Positions 52,173 to 61,250 of a stretch of 64,000 bases of DNA are shown one piece after another. Every line of letters begins with the position of its first letter. Position 1 is the first letter of the stretch. The translations under genes were made by a program, and so were the position numbers. Origin of the DNA: Iamia sp035575815 (GTDB lineage Bacteria; Actinomycetota; Acidimicrobiia; Acidimicrobiales; Iamiaceae); contig NZ_DATLXO010000105.1 in the NCBI RefSeq assembly GCF_035575815.1, positions 10,687 to 74,686 of the forward strand, in the 5' to 3' direction. A model generated the notes under the pieces. The model was not told the DNA's origin, searched no databases, and saw only the letters and a list, made by a program, of their open reading frames with translations.

Positions 52173-53588
52173 TCAGAACTGGAAGTAGATGAACGGGGGG
52201 ACGCCCTCGGGTCCGAGGGCGTCGATGAGCAGGAGGCCGACGGCGAGGGCGACGGCCTGGAGGGCCGGCACCGAGCGGGAGAACGCGGCCTGGGCGCGCT
52301 TGACCACGTCGATCGGCACGAACTGCGAGGCGATCATGGCCGCGATCACGAACACCAGCATCGGGGTGACGGCGTCGCCGATGCCGGGCGCGGCAACGAG
52401 GCGCCAGAGGAGGCTGAAGGCATTGCCGAACGACTCGGCCCGGAAGAACACCCAGCCCAGGCACACGATGTGGAAGGTCACGATCCAGCGGATCACCGGC
52501 GACCAGCGCCCCGGCACCTTCCCGGCCGCCTCGCGGGCGGCGAGCACCCGCCGCTCCCCGGCCAGGGCCACGCCGTGGATCCCTCCCCAGGCGAGGAAGG
52601 TCCAGGCCGCGCCGTGCCAGAACCCGCCGATGAGCATGGTGAGGAACAGGTTGAGGTCGCGTCGGTTGCGGCCGCCCGTGTTCCCGCCGAGGGGGATGTA
52701 GAGGTAGTCACGGAGCCAGAACGACAGCGTCATGTGCCAGCGGCGCCAGAAGCCCTGCATCGACGTGGCCGTGTAGGGCGCGTCGAAGTTCTGCGGGAAC
52801 CGGAGCCCCAGCAGCAGGGCGCAGCCGATGGCGATGTCGGTGTAGCCGCTGAAGTCGGCGTAGATCTGTATGGCGTACGCGTAGATCGCGAAGAGGATCT
52901 CGAAGGACCGGTAGCTCTCGGGCACCGCGAAGACGTCGTCGACGATGGCGGCCGAGACGAAGCTGGAGATCACCACCTTCTTGAACAGTCCGGCCATGAT
53001 CAGCCGGAAGGCCAGGGCGGAGTTGACCTTGCGGGGATCCGCCCTCCCCGTCAGCTGGGGCAGCAGCTCCCGGGCCCGCACGATCGGCCCGGCGACGAGG
53101 TGGGGGAAGAACGAGAGGTAGACGGCGAAGTCGAGCAGCGACGACGGCTCGGCATCGCCGCGGTAGGTGTCGATCACGTAGCTGAGGGCCTGGAACGTGA
53201 AGAACGAGACGGCCACCGGCAGGATGATCTGGAGCGGCACCCACCCGGTGTCGATGCCGACGGTCTCGAGCACGCCGCTGACCGACTCGATGAAGAAGTC
53301 GGTGTACTTGAAGTAGCCGAGGCCGGCCAGGTTGGCGACCACGGCGACGCCGAGGAGCACCCGCCGCTGGCCCTCTTCCCGGCACCGGTGGATGGCCACC
53401 GCCATGGCCTGGTTGACGAGGATCGACGCCGCCAGCAGCAAGCAGTAGACGGGTTCGAAGGCCCCGTAGAACACGAAGCTGGCGACGAGGAGGAAGACCC
53501 GCCACGCGAGGAGGTGGGGCCGCAGCAGCCAGCTGAGCACGAACACGCCCGAGAAGAAGACGGCGTACTCGAAGGTGGGGAACAGCAA
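52173..53588 (-). CDS. MBOAT-family O-acyltransferase (AlgI-like)
   Basis: This polytopic membrane protein (about 471 residues, 10 or more helices) transfers acyl groups to exported glycans. WRRWHMTLSFWLRDYLYIPL and MLIGGFWHGAAWTFLAWGGI are the MBOAT hallmarks, with the catalytic His in FWHGA. NFDAPYTATSMQGF and IQIYADFSGYTDIAIGCALL also match the AlgI/DltB branch. I use the TTG that opens LFPTFEYAVFFSG, with GGAG seven bases upstream; no ATG or GTG lies nearby in frame. The SGNH hydrolase downstream is a likely partner. Confidence 0.9.
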   Translation of the reverse strand: MLFPTFEYAVFFSGVFVLSWLLRPHLLAWRVFLLVASFVFYGAFEPVYCLLLAASILVNQAMAVAIHRCREEGQRRVLLGVAVVANLAGLGYFKYTDFFIESVSGVLETVGIDTGWVPLQIILPVAVSFFTFQALSYVIDTYRGDAEPSSLLDFAVYLSFFPHLVAGPIVRARELLPQLTGRADPRKVNSALAFRLIMAGLFKKVVISSFVSAAIVDDVFAVPESYRSFEILFAIYAYAIQIYADFSGYTDIAIGCALLLGLRFPQNFDAPYTATSMQGFWRRWHMTLSFWLRDYLYIPLGGNTGGRNRRDLNLFLTMLIGGFWHGAAWTFLAWGGIHGVALAGERRVLAAREAAGKVPGRWSPVIRWIVTFHIVCLGWVFFRAESFGNAFSLLWRLVAAPGIGDAVTPMLVFVIAAMIASQFVPIDVVKRAQAAFSRSVPALQAVALAVGLLLIDALGPEGVPPFIYFQF

Positions 53589-53685
53589 CGCCGTGCTCCG
53601 AAGGCGGGATGGGTCCTCGCCATCGTGGCAGCCCTTCGCCGGCGCCGGTGCCATGGTCCCGGCGTGGTGTGGCACCGTAGGGGCC

Positions 53686-54303
53686 GTGGACACGGCCGTT
53701 GTTGTCATCGTGATCGTGCTGCTCGTGGCCGTCGTCGCCGCGGTGGCGTTCGTCGTCGCGGCCCGGGTGTCGGCCGGGCAAAAGCGCGCCGAGCGCGAGC
53801 GCCAGCGCCAGGAGACGGCGATGGTCATGACCCCCGACGGACGGGTCAGCCCCACCGCCATCAAGGTCGGCGACGTGCTGGCCATCGAGGGGACCGACCA
53901 CCTCGTCGTGGGCTCGGTCCGCTACGAGGAGGACGGCTTCACCTGGATGGAGCACCTGCTGGAGGACACCAGTCGCACGTGGCTCAGCGTGGAGGACGAC
54001 GAGGGCGTGCTCGAGACGGTGCTGTGGCGGCAGATCAAGGGCACCGGACTCGAGCCCACCGATCAGCAGGTCACCCACGACGGCGTCACCTACGCGTTCG
54101 ACGAGCGGGGCCGCGCCGCGTACTCCACCGGTGGCTCAACCGGGCTGCCGGCCCAGGGCCACATGGAGTACGCCGACTACCAGGGCCCCGACGGGAAACG
54201 GCTCGGATTCGAGCGCTTCACCTCCGGCAGCTGGGAGGTCGCCGCGGGCGCCGTCGTGCACCCCACCGACCTGACGGTCTGGGCCCGGTCGGCGGACGCC
54301 TGA
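53686..54303 (+). CDS. DUF4178 membrane protein
   Basis: One N-terminal helix (VVVIVIVLLVAVVAAVAFVV) is followed by a DUF4178 domain: TAIKVGDVLAIEGTDHLVVG, then FTWMEHLLED, WLSVEDDEGVLETVLWRQI and YADYQGPDGKRLGFERF. The domain's role is unknown. This gene opens a five-gene cluster whose order matches what I recall of the M. tuberculosis Rv2597-Rv2601 region, ending in a spermidine-synthase homologue. The length is 205 residues and the start GTG. Confidence 0.87.
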   Translation: MDTAVVVIVIVLLVAVVAAVAFVVAARVSAGQKRAERERQRQETAMVMTPDGRVSPTAIKVGDVLAIEGTDHLVVGSVRYEEDGFTWMEHLLEDTSRTWLSVEDDEGVLETVLWRQIKGTGLEPTDQQVTHDGVTYAFDERGRAAYSTGGSTGLPAQGHMEYADYQGPDGKRLGFERFTSGSWEVAAGAVVHPTDLTVWARSADA

Positions 54304-54304
54304 C

Positions 54305-54823
54305 GTGCGCGCCGATCTCGACATCGCCTTCCGCGACGTGGCGGCCGACCAGCTCTGCTTCCGCACCGACGCTCCTCCGCTGCCGGCGCTGGCCGCCCTG
54401 CGGGTCGAGACCCTGGGGGGCTGGCTCGAGCTCCACCTGCTCGGCGCCTCGCACCAGGCGATCCTGCGCACCGACGGGGTGACGGTCAACGAGCTCGTCG
54501 CCTGCGGCATGGGCACACCCGGGCTGCCGGCGCAGGTCCAGCGGGCCGTCGGGCTCTTGTCGTGCCGCTTCGAGGCCCACATCCGCAGCGGCGGTGCCGC
54601 CGAGCACGCGACCCGGCTGCGGACCCGCTTCGGTGACGACCCCGCGGCTCTCGTCGGCGAGTTTCCCGGCTCGCCCGACGCCCTCACGGTGCTCGCCGCC
54701 GAGGCCCGCCCCGACCGCTGCCGCTGGCGGACCTGGCACGTGTATCCCCAGAGCGACCAGGTCGCCATCACCACCACCGTGGTCACCCCCGTCAACGCGG
54801 TCACCTCCGGGGGGCACCCGTGA
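54305..54823 (+). CDS. DUF2617 protein
   Basis: The 172-residue soluble protein corresponds to DUF2617: VELHLLGASHQAIL-like strands (here LELHLLGASHQAIL), CGMGTPGLPAQVQRAVG, and RWRTWHVYPQSDQVAITTTV near the end. Function unknown. It starts with GTG one base after the DUF4178 stop, and its stop overlaps the DUF4247 start (GTGA). Confidence 0.87.
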   Translation: MRADLDIAFRDVAADQLCFRTDAPPLPALAALRVETLGGWLELHLLGASHQAILRTDGVTVNELVACGMGTPGLPAQVQRAVGLLSCRFEAHIRSGGAAEHATRLRTRFGDDPAALVGEFPGSPDALTVLAAEARPDRCRWRTWHVYPQSDQVAITTTVVTPVNAVTSGGHP

Positions 54824-55227
54824 GGCGCACCGCCGCGGTCGGCCGCGGTGCGCTCGTCACCCTGCTGGCACTGATCCTCCTGGCCGCGTGCTCGTCAGGC
54901 AGCAGCTCGCTGCGCGACTGGGCCGGCGGGGAGTTCTCAGGGAGCGACGGGCGCTACACCACATCCGACTCGCCGAGTGCGGTGGAACAGCAGTTCACCG
55001 ACTACCGCCGGCCGATCGACCGCTACGACACCGAGGGTCGGATCTTCCTCCAGTACTCCGACGACATCGTGGCCATCCTCCCGGGGACCGGGGACATGAC
55101 CTCCATCGAGATCGATGGCAGCCGCACCGGACGGCAGAACCACTTCCTCTTCATCGGCAACCGCTGGGGCAACTACCAGAGCTTCTCCGACACCGCCCGA
55201 GGGGGCGGGCCCGGCTCGGGGAAGTGA
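54820..55227 (+). CDS. DUF4247 lipoprotein
   Basis: The 135-residue protein has a lipobox (LILLAACSS). DUF4247 motifs follow: TSDSPSAVEQQFTDYRRPID, RIFLQYSDDIVAILPG and NHFLFIGNRWGNYQSFSDTA. It is predicted to be anchored on the outer membrane face. Its place between DUF2617 and DUF350 is conserved in related bacteria, which suggests that the exported lipoprotein and the membrane proteins work with the SpeE-like enzyme. Confidence 0.88.
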   Translation: MRRTAAVGRGALVTLLALILLAACSSGSSSLRDWAGGEFSGSDGRYTTSDSPSAVEQQFTDYRRPIDRYDTEGRIFLQYSDDIVAILPGTGDMTSIEIDGSRTGRQNHFLFIGNRWGNYQSFSDTARGGGPGSGK

Positions 55228-55303
55228 TCGGGCCCGAACCCCGCCCACCGCCATCGAATCCTCCCTCCACCTCATCACCACCACCGCGACGAAAGCAGGG
55301 CCC

Positions 55304-55726
55304 ATGTCCGACGTGCTCAACGACATCCTCGATGCGCTGGCCTACGGCGTCATCGGCATCGCCGTGCTCAGCCTCGGGTACTTCGCCGTCGACCTGCTGA
55401 CCCCGGGCAAGCTGGGAGACCTCATCTGGGCGAGACGCAACCTCAACGCCGCGATCGTGTTGGCCTCCGGTCTCCTGGCGCTGGGCGCCGTGGTGGCCAC
55501 CGGCATCTGGAGCGCGGAGGGCAGCCTGGCCAACGGGCTGGCCCGGGCGGGGGGCTACGGGGTCCTGGGCGTGGTCCTGCTCTCGGCCGCGTTCCTGCTG
55601 ATCGACCTCATCACGCCCGGCAAGCTCGGCGACATCGTCACCGAGGACCGCTTCCACCCGGCCTCGCTGGTCACCGCGTCGAGCCACCTCGCGGTCGGCG
55701 CCGTGGTGGCCGCCTCGATCACCTGA
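55304..55726 (+). CDS. DUF350 integral membrane protein
   Basis: Four helices in two similar halves. Each half contains the signature ending in a conserved loop: YFAVDLLTPGKLGDLIWA in the first and FLLIDLITPGKLGDIVTE in the second. The internal duplication is clear. Function of DUF350 is unknown. The length is 140 residues. It precedes the SpeE-like gene by 43 bases. Confidence 0.9.
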   Translation: MSDVLNDILDALAYGVIGIAVLSLGYFAVDLLTPGKLGDLIWARRNLNAAIVLASGLLALGAVVATGIWSAEGSLANGLARAGGYGVLGVVLLSAAFLLIDLITPGKLGDIVTEDRFHPASLVTASSHLAVGAVVAASIT

Positions 55727-55769
55727 GCTCGGTGCGCCGGCCGCCACTCCCCACCTGGTCGCCGCCTTC

Positions 55770-57437
55770 GTGACTGATCCCGGCGACGGTCCCGACCCGC
55801 CGATCGTCGCGTCGGCGGGGGTTCCCATGGCGGCGACGACCGACGACGACGACGGCACCACCACCGGGGATGGTGCAACGGCTGCGTTCCTCCCCGTCGG
55901 ACGGCGGTTGTCGCGCGGCATCGTGTTGGCGGCGGTCTTCGTCTGCGCCGCCAGCGGGCTGGTGTACGAGCTGGCCCTCGTCGCCCTCGGCAGCTATCTG
56001 ATCGGCAACAGCGTCCAGCAGGCATCGATCGTCATCTCGGTGTTCGTGTTCGCCATGGGCATCGGGTCGCTGTCGGCCAAGCGCCTGGTGCGGTGGCCGG
56101 TGGTGTCGTTCGCGGTGATCGAGCTCGCCCTGGCGCTGCTGGGGGGCCTGTCGGTCATGGCCCTCTACGCCGCCTTCGCCTGGCTCGACCTGTACCAGCC
56201 CGTGCTCGTGGTGGTGGCGACCGCCATCGGCATGCTCATCGGAGCCGAGATACCGGTCCTCATGGCCATGGTGCAGAGGATCCGCGCCCAGGCTGCAGCC
56301 GACGCCGCCGCTGACCTGTTCGCCGTCGACTACATCGGCGCCCTGGTGGGGGGCCTGGCGTTCCCGTTCCTGCTGCTGCCGGTCTTCGGCCAGATCCAGG
56401 GGGCGATGGTGGCCGGTGCGGTGAACGCGTTGGCCGCCGCGGTGGTGTGCCTGTGGCTGTTCCGGGGCGAGCTGTCGCGCCGGGGGCTGGGCGCCCTCGC
56501 CGTCGCCTTCGCCACCGTCGTCGGTGGGCTGGGGTACGCGGCGGTGCGGGCCGACCAGTTCGAGGCGTCGGCTCGCCAGGCCCTCTACGACGATCCCATC
56601 GTCTACGCCGAGCAGAGCCGCTACCAGGACATCGTCCTCACCGACCGGGGCACGATCCTCGGTGGCCGCAGCGACGTGCGCCTGTTCCTCAACGGCGACC
56701 TGCAGTTCTCGAGCATTGACGAGTACCGCTACCACGAGGCGCTGGTGCACCCGGCGATGAGCGGGCCTCACGAGCGCGTGCTGGTGCTGGGCGGCGGTGA
56801 CGGCCTGGCACTCCGCGAGGTGCTGCGCTACGACGACGTCGAGGAGGTGATCGAGGTCGAGCTCGATCCTGCGGTCATCGACCTGGCCCGAACCGACACG
56901 CGCGTGTCGGACCTGAACGAGGGATCGCTCGACGACCCACGCGTGCAGATCGTGAACGAAGACGCCTTCGGTTGGCTGCGCGACCATGCCGCTGGTGACT
57001 TCGACGTGGTGATCGTCGACATGCCCGACCCTGACGACGCCGCCACCGCCAAGCTCTACTCGGTGGAGTTCTACGGGCTGGCGTCGCAGGCCCTGGCCGA
57101 GGGTGGGCGCATGGCGGTCCAGGGCGGATCTCCGTACTTCGCCCAGGACGCTTACTGGTCGATCGACGCGTCGCTGGCCGAGGCCGACCTGGAGACGGTG
57201 CCCTACCACGTCGACGTGCCCAGCTTCGGTGACTGGGGCTTCTTCCTCACCGGGTGGGAGCGGCCGGCGATGGGCGTCGACCCGGCCGTGGCCCCCGACC
57301 TCCGCTTCGTCGACGAGGCCCTGCTGACCGCGGCCCAGGTGTTCCCCCGCGACCGCGGTCGGGTCGACGTCGGGCCCTCGACGTTGATGCGCCCCACCAT
57401 CATCGAACACGAGCGTCGCGGCTGGAAGGACTACTGA
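55770..57437 (+). CDS. speE: Membrane-bound spermidine-synthase-like aminopropyltransferase
   Basis: The 555-residue protein joins about seven N-terminal helices (residues 45-255) to a C-terminal polyamine synthase domain. LNGDLQFSSIDEYRYHEAL starts the domain, VLVLGGGDGLALREVLRY is the nucleotide motif, and VIVDMPDPDD (first Asp near residue 417) is the catalytic loop. Soluble SpeE uses putrescine and decarboxylated SAM; the substrate of the membrane-fused form is not known. The cluster partners are all membrane-linked, suggesting that it acts at the membrane. Confidence 0.88.
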   Translation: MTDPGDGPDPPIVASAGVPMAATTDDDDGTTTGDGATAAFLPVGRRLSRGIVLAAVFVCAASGLVYELALVALGSYLIGNSVQQASIVISVFVFAMGIGSLSAKRLVRWPVVSFAVIELALALLGGLSVMALYAAFAWLDLYQPVLVVVATAIGMLIGAEIPVLMAMVQRIRAQAAADAAADLFAVDYIGALVGGLAFPFLLLPVFGQIQGAMVAGAVNALAAAVVCLWLFRGELSRRGLGALAVAFATVVGGLGYAAVRADQFEASARQALYDDPIVYAEQSRYQDIVLTDRGTILGGRSDVRLFLNGDLQFSSIDEYRYHEALVHPAMSGPHERVLVLGGGDGLALREVLRYDDVEEVIEVELDPAVIDLARTDTRVSDLNEGSLDDPRVQIVNEDAFGWLRDHAAGDFDVVIVDMPDPDDAATAKLYSVEFYGLASQALAEGGRMAVQGGSPYFAQDAYWSIDASLAEADLETVPYHVDVPSFGDWGFFLTGWERPAMGVDPAVAPDLRFVDEALLTAAQVFPRDRGRVDVGPSTLMRPTIIEHERRGWKDY

Positions 57438-57543
57438 TCGTGCCGGCGCACGTCGGTCGGGCCGTCGGTCGGATGGCTGGCGGCGTGCCTCACAGCCGGT
57501 AGGTTGCTGTGCCGCACCCGGCGAGACGATGGGAGCCCACGTC

Positions 57544-57918
57544 ATGGCGATCAGGGACAAGATCCGCGACAAGGCGCAGTCCCAGCTGCGCCCCGGCGAG
57601 CAGATCCAGGAGGTCTTCGCCGCCCAGACCGCGAGTCAGTACCTGGCCCTGCTGGGCTGGATCGTCTTCCTCATCGTGAACAACTACCGGTCGATCGTGG
57701 TCACCGACCAGCGCATCGTCGTGTTCGACTCCGGCAAGTGGGCGCAGGGCAGTCCCAAGGAGATCGTCCGGGAGCTCCCCCGCGGCACCCGCGTCGGCCC
57801 TGCCCAGGGCCTCTGGTACGCGACCGGCGCGCTGGGCGAGGACCTGCGCATCCACAAGCGGTTCCACAAGGACATCGAAGCCGCCGACGCCCAGGCGTCG
57901 GGCGCCCCCGCGGCCTGA
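57544..57918 (+). CDS. Small PH-like domain protein
   Basis: The 124-residue protein has QLRPGEQIQEVFAAQTASQY, one hydrophobic stretch (LALLGWIVFLIVNNY), then SIVVTDQRIVVFDSGKW, which is the usual strand pair of bacterial PH-like domains. Function unknown. A TAGGTT box at 57500-57505 lies about 38 bases upstream. I use the second of two nearby ATG codons because the first adds only GAHV before MAIRDK. Confidence 0.72.
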   Translation: MAIRDKIRDKAQSQLRPGEQIQEVFAAQTASQYLALLGWIVFLIVNNYRSIVVTDQRIVVFDSGKWAQGSPKEIVRELPRGTRVGPAQGLWYATGALGEDLRIHKRFHKDIEAADAQASGAPAA

Positions 57919-58060
57919 CCGGACCCACGGCGCGGCGCCGCTCTCGTCGCCGGAACGAGCGCCAGTGTTCACGGGACCGAAACCCATCGGGCGGCGGTGT
58001 GGTCCATTGTTCCTCAACCGACGGTGGCCCTCCCGTCACTGACCCTGTCGAGGAGGATGC

Positions 58061-58786
58061 GTGGATGCCGTCGTCTGGGAGGCCAGTGGATCGCCGTGGC
58101 GGGGCTCGGGGTGGGGGGCGCCGATCGTCACTCGCCTGCGGGCCACAGGGTGGCGCACCCGAGTCGTCCCGTGGGGTGACCCGGGCATCGCCCACCGGGG
58201 CCGACACGGCGTGTTGCACGTCTTCAGCGGGGGCGGCGAACCCGTGGGCTCCGCCTCCCCCGAGGCCCTCGACCGCCTCGGCGCCGTCGAGGCCGCGGTG
58301 CTCGCCGCGGCCGAGGACCAGGCCTCGGTGCTGGGGATCTGCCTGGGGGCGCAGATGATCGCGGCGGCGGTCTCGGGCGCTCTCCCTGTCGCCGCCGGGG
58401 CCGGAGGCGAGGCCGGGGTGACCACGGTGCGCTCGGTGTGCCCGGGAGTGGGTGACCTCGTCGTGGCCACCGCCCACGTGGAGGAGGTGCCGCGCCGCTT
58501 CCTGGGCGGCGACGGCGTCACGCACCTGTGGGCCAACGACGCCACGGCGGTGCAGGGCTTCCGCCTCGGCCAGCGCACCGTCGGGGTCCAGTTCCACCCC
58601 GAGCTCTCCGGGGTCGAGGTCGGCCGTGCCGGGCGCGGCTTCCGCCGCACCTTCGGGGCCCGGCCGGTGTGGGGAGAGAGCGACGCGGTCGACCCGATCG
58701 TCAACCTCGGCACCGTCCTGGCCCTCACCGGAGCCGACCACCTCACCGTCACCCCCCGGGCGCCCGCCACCCCCGAGCCGGCCTGA
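58061..58786 (+). CDS. Class I glutamine amidotransferase-like protein
   Basis: The fold is seen from VLGICLGAQMIAAA (nucleophile Cys in GICLGAQ) and VGVQFHPELSGVE (His and Glu of the triad). It is free-standing, 241 residues, GMP-synthase-amidotransferase-like; the acceptor is unknown. AGGAGG lies five bases before the GTG. It is followed by the restriction-modification locus after about 80 bases but is probably unrelated to it. Confidence 0.85.
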   Translation: MDAVVWEASGSPWRGSGWGAPIVTRLRATGWRTRVVPWGDPGIAHRGRHGVLHVFSGGGEPVGSASPEALDRLGAVEAAVLAAAEDQASVLGICLGAQMIAAAVSGALPVAAGAGGEAGVTTVRSVCPGVGDLVVATAHVEEVPRRFLGGDGVTHLWANDATAVQGFRLGQRTVGVQFHPELSGVEVGRAGRGFRRTFGARPVWGESDAVDPIVNLGTVLALTGADHLTVTPRAPATPEPA

Positions 58787-58868
58787 TGCTGCGATCCTTG
58801 ACCAACGGGGAGTGCTCCGGCCGCCTCGCTCGCTTGACGCCCGACCCCGGGCGCGCTGGGGTTGCGGC

Positions 58869-61250
58869 GTGCTCACCCTGCCCCAGCTCGAGCGACACCT
58901 CTTCGCGGCCGCCGACATCCTGCGCGGGAAGATGGACGCCTCGGAGTTCAAGGAGTACATCTTCGGCGTCCTGTTCCTGAAGCGGGCCTCGGACCAGTTC
59001 GCGGTCGAGCGCGAGAATCTTCGCGACCAGCTCGTCGGCCAGGGACGCTCCACCGTCGAGGTCGCCGAGCGGCTCGACGACCCGGACTTCTACGAGGACG
59101 CCTTCTTCGTCCCGCCCCCGGCCCAGTGGGACGCCATCTTCGGTGACCTCCACCACAACGTCGGCGACGGCCTCAACAAGGCGCTCGCCGCCCTGGAGGA
59201 CGCCAACCCCGCCCTCGAGGGCGTGGTCGGCCACATCGACTTCAACCGCCGCGTCGGCCAGTCGACGATCAGCGACAAGAAGTGGCGAGACCTGCTCGAC
59301 CACTTCAACGCCCATCGCCTCCGCAACGAGGACTTCGAGTTCCCCGACCTGCTCGGCGCCGCCTATGAGTACCTGATCCGCGACTTCGCCGACTCGGCCG
59401 GCAAGAAGGGCGGCGAGTTCTACACGCCCCGCTCGGTGGTGCGGATGATGGTGCGCCTCGTCGACCCGCAGCAGGGCATGAAGGTGTACGACCCGTGCTC
59501 GGGGTCGGGCGGCATGCTCATCTACGCCCGGGCCCACGTCGAGGAGGCCGGTGGCGACGCGAACGACCTGGTGCTGGCCGGCCAGGAGTCGAACGGCACC
59601 ACCTGGTCGATCTCCAAGATGAACATGATCCTCCACGGGATCCGCGATGCCGACCTGCGCAACGACGACACGCTCCAGGCCCCGCAGCACACCTCCGGCG
59701 GAGAGCTGGAGAAGTTCGACCGGGTCGTCACCAACCCGCCCTTCTCGCAGAGCTACAGCCGGGACCTCCCGTTCCCCGAGCGGTTCCGGTTCGGGTTCAC
59801 CCCGGAGTCGGGCAAGAAGGCCGACCTCATGTTCCTCCAGCACATGCTGGCGGTGCTGCGGCCGGGAGGTGTCGTGGCCACCGTCATGCCCCACGGCGTG
59901 CTGTTCCGGGGCGGGGCCGAGGGGGAGATCCGGCGCCGCATCATTGAGGCCGACCTGCTCGACACCGTCATCGGCGTGGGGCCCAACCTCTTTTACGGCA
60001 CCGGCATCCCCGCCGCGATCCTGATCCTGCGCGCTCCCGGGGCCAAGCCGCCCGAGCGCCGGGGCAAGGTGCTCTTCGTCAACGCCGATGCCGAGTACGA
60101 GGCGGGCCGAGCCCAGAACTTCCTCCGGCCCGAGCACGAGGAGCGCATCGTCTCCACCGTCGCCGCCTTCGCCGACGTCGAGGGCTTCGCCCGCGTGGTC
60201 ACCGTCGACGAGCTGGCCGAGAACGACTTCAACGCCAACATCCGCCGCTACGCCGACAACGCCCCGCCGCCCGAACCTCACGACGTCCGGGCACACCTCC
60301 ACGGCGGCGTGCCCCGAGCCGAGGTGGCCGCGCACGCTCCGGCGTTCGCGGCCCACGGCATCAACGTCACCGAGCTGTTCGTCGACCGGGACGAGGACTA
60401 CTGGGACTTCGCGCCCCTCGACCGCTCCATCGCGGATGAGATCGCCGGCCGCGCGGCCGGGCGAGAGGCCGAGGTCCGGGCCGAGGTCGACGGCTGCTGG
60501 GCGCACGTCGCCGACCGACTGGTGGCCGTCGCCGGCGACGAGCACCTCGTGGGCCTGCGGGCCGAGCTGGTCGGGCTGGTGGCCGAACGGCTGGCGGCGG
60601 TCGGGCCGTTCGACCGGTACCAGGCGGCCGGGCTGATGGCCCGCTGGTGGGACGAGTGCACCTTCGACCTCCAGACCCTCGACGTCCGTGGCTTCGGCGG
60701 CGTCGTCGGCGCCTGGCTCACCACCGCCGCCAACCGGGCCGAGCAGGGCGGCCGCCTGGCCGACGAGCCGGTGATCGCAGCCCTGGTGCCCGAGCTGCTG
60801 GCCCAGCGCGAGGCTCTGGCCGTCGAGCACGCCGAGGTCGACGCCCGCATCAAGGCCGCACCCGCGACGCCGGCCGAGGACGATGAGGAGGCCGAGGTCG
60901 GCGAGCACGAGGATGACTGGCTGACCGATGCGGAGCTGAAGGCGCTTGCGAAGGCCCGGACCAACCTCAGGAGCGGCCTCAAGGCCCTCGACACCTCACT
61001 GCTCCAGGCTGCATCGAGGGCGAGGGTCCTCCTGGCCGGGGACGGCGCCCGAGACGTGGTGCTCGGCATCCTCCGGACCCGCCTCACCGACTCGATCGAC
61101 CGCCGCCTCGCCGCCCACCGCCAGGTGCTTGTGGCCCGGTACCAGACCTGGCACGACAAGTACGCCGTGACCTTGCGCGACCTCGAAGCCGATCGCGACC
61201 AAGCATCCGCCAAGCTCGACCAGTTCCTCAAGGAGCTCGGCTATGAGTGA
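58869..61250 (+). CDS. hsdM: Type I restriction-modification DNA methyltransferase subunit
   Basis: HsdM is the N6-adenine methyltransferase of a type I system. An N-terminal helical HsdM_N domain (LPQLERHLFAAADILRGKM, then ASEFKEYIFGVLFLKRASDQ) is followed by the SAM domain with VYDPCSGSGGMLIYA (motif I near residue 208) and VVTNPPFSQSYSR (motif IV, Asn289). At 793 residues it carries about 280 extra C-terminal residues with acidic and helical parts. I use the GTG opening VLTLPQLERH. It overlaps hsdS by eight bases. Confidence 0.93.
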   Translation: MLTLPQLERHLFAAADILRGKMDASEFKEYIFGVLFLKRASDQFAVERENLRDQLVGQGRSTVEVAERLDDPDFYEDAFFVPPPAQWDAIFGDLHHNVGDGLNKALAALEDANPALEGVVGHIDFNRRVGQSTISDKKWRDLLDHFNAHRLRNEDFEFPDLLGAAYEYLIRDFADSAGKKGGEFYTPRSVVRMMVRLVDPQQGMKVYDPCSGSGGMLIYARAHVEEAGGDANDLVLAGQESNGTTWSISKMNMILHGIRDADLRNDDTLQAPQHTSGGELEKFDRVVTNPPFSQSYSRDLPFPERFRFGFTPESGKKADLMFLQHMLAVLRPGGVVATVMPHGVLFRGGAEGEIRRRIIEADLLDTVIGVGPNLFYGTGIPAAILILRAPGAKPPERRGKVLFVNADAEYEAGRAQNFLRPEHEERIVSTVAAFADVEGFARVVTVDELAENDFNANIRRYADNAPPPEPHDVRAHLHGGVPRAEVAAHAPAFAAHGINVTELFVDRDEDYWDFAPLDRSIADEIAGRAAGREAEVRAEVDGCWAHVADRLVAVAGDEHLVGLRAELVGLVAERLAAVGPFDRYQAAGLMARWWDECTFDLQTLDVRGFGGVVGAWLTTAANRAEQGGRLADEPVIAALVPELLAQREALAVEHAEVDARIKAAPATPAEDDEEAEVGEHEDDWLTDAELKALAKARTNLRSGLKALDTSLLQAASRARVLLAGDGARDVVLGILRTRLTDSIDRRLAAHRQVLVARYQTWHDKYAVTLRDLEADRDQASAKLDQFLKELGYE

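Noticed and set aside
53678..53683. TAGGGG as a -10 box for the DUF4178 gene
   Set aside because: It is only two bases from the GTG and lacks the final T. CACCGT at 53673-53678 has better spacing but a weak sequence, so I list no promoter there.
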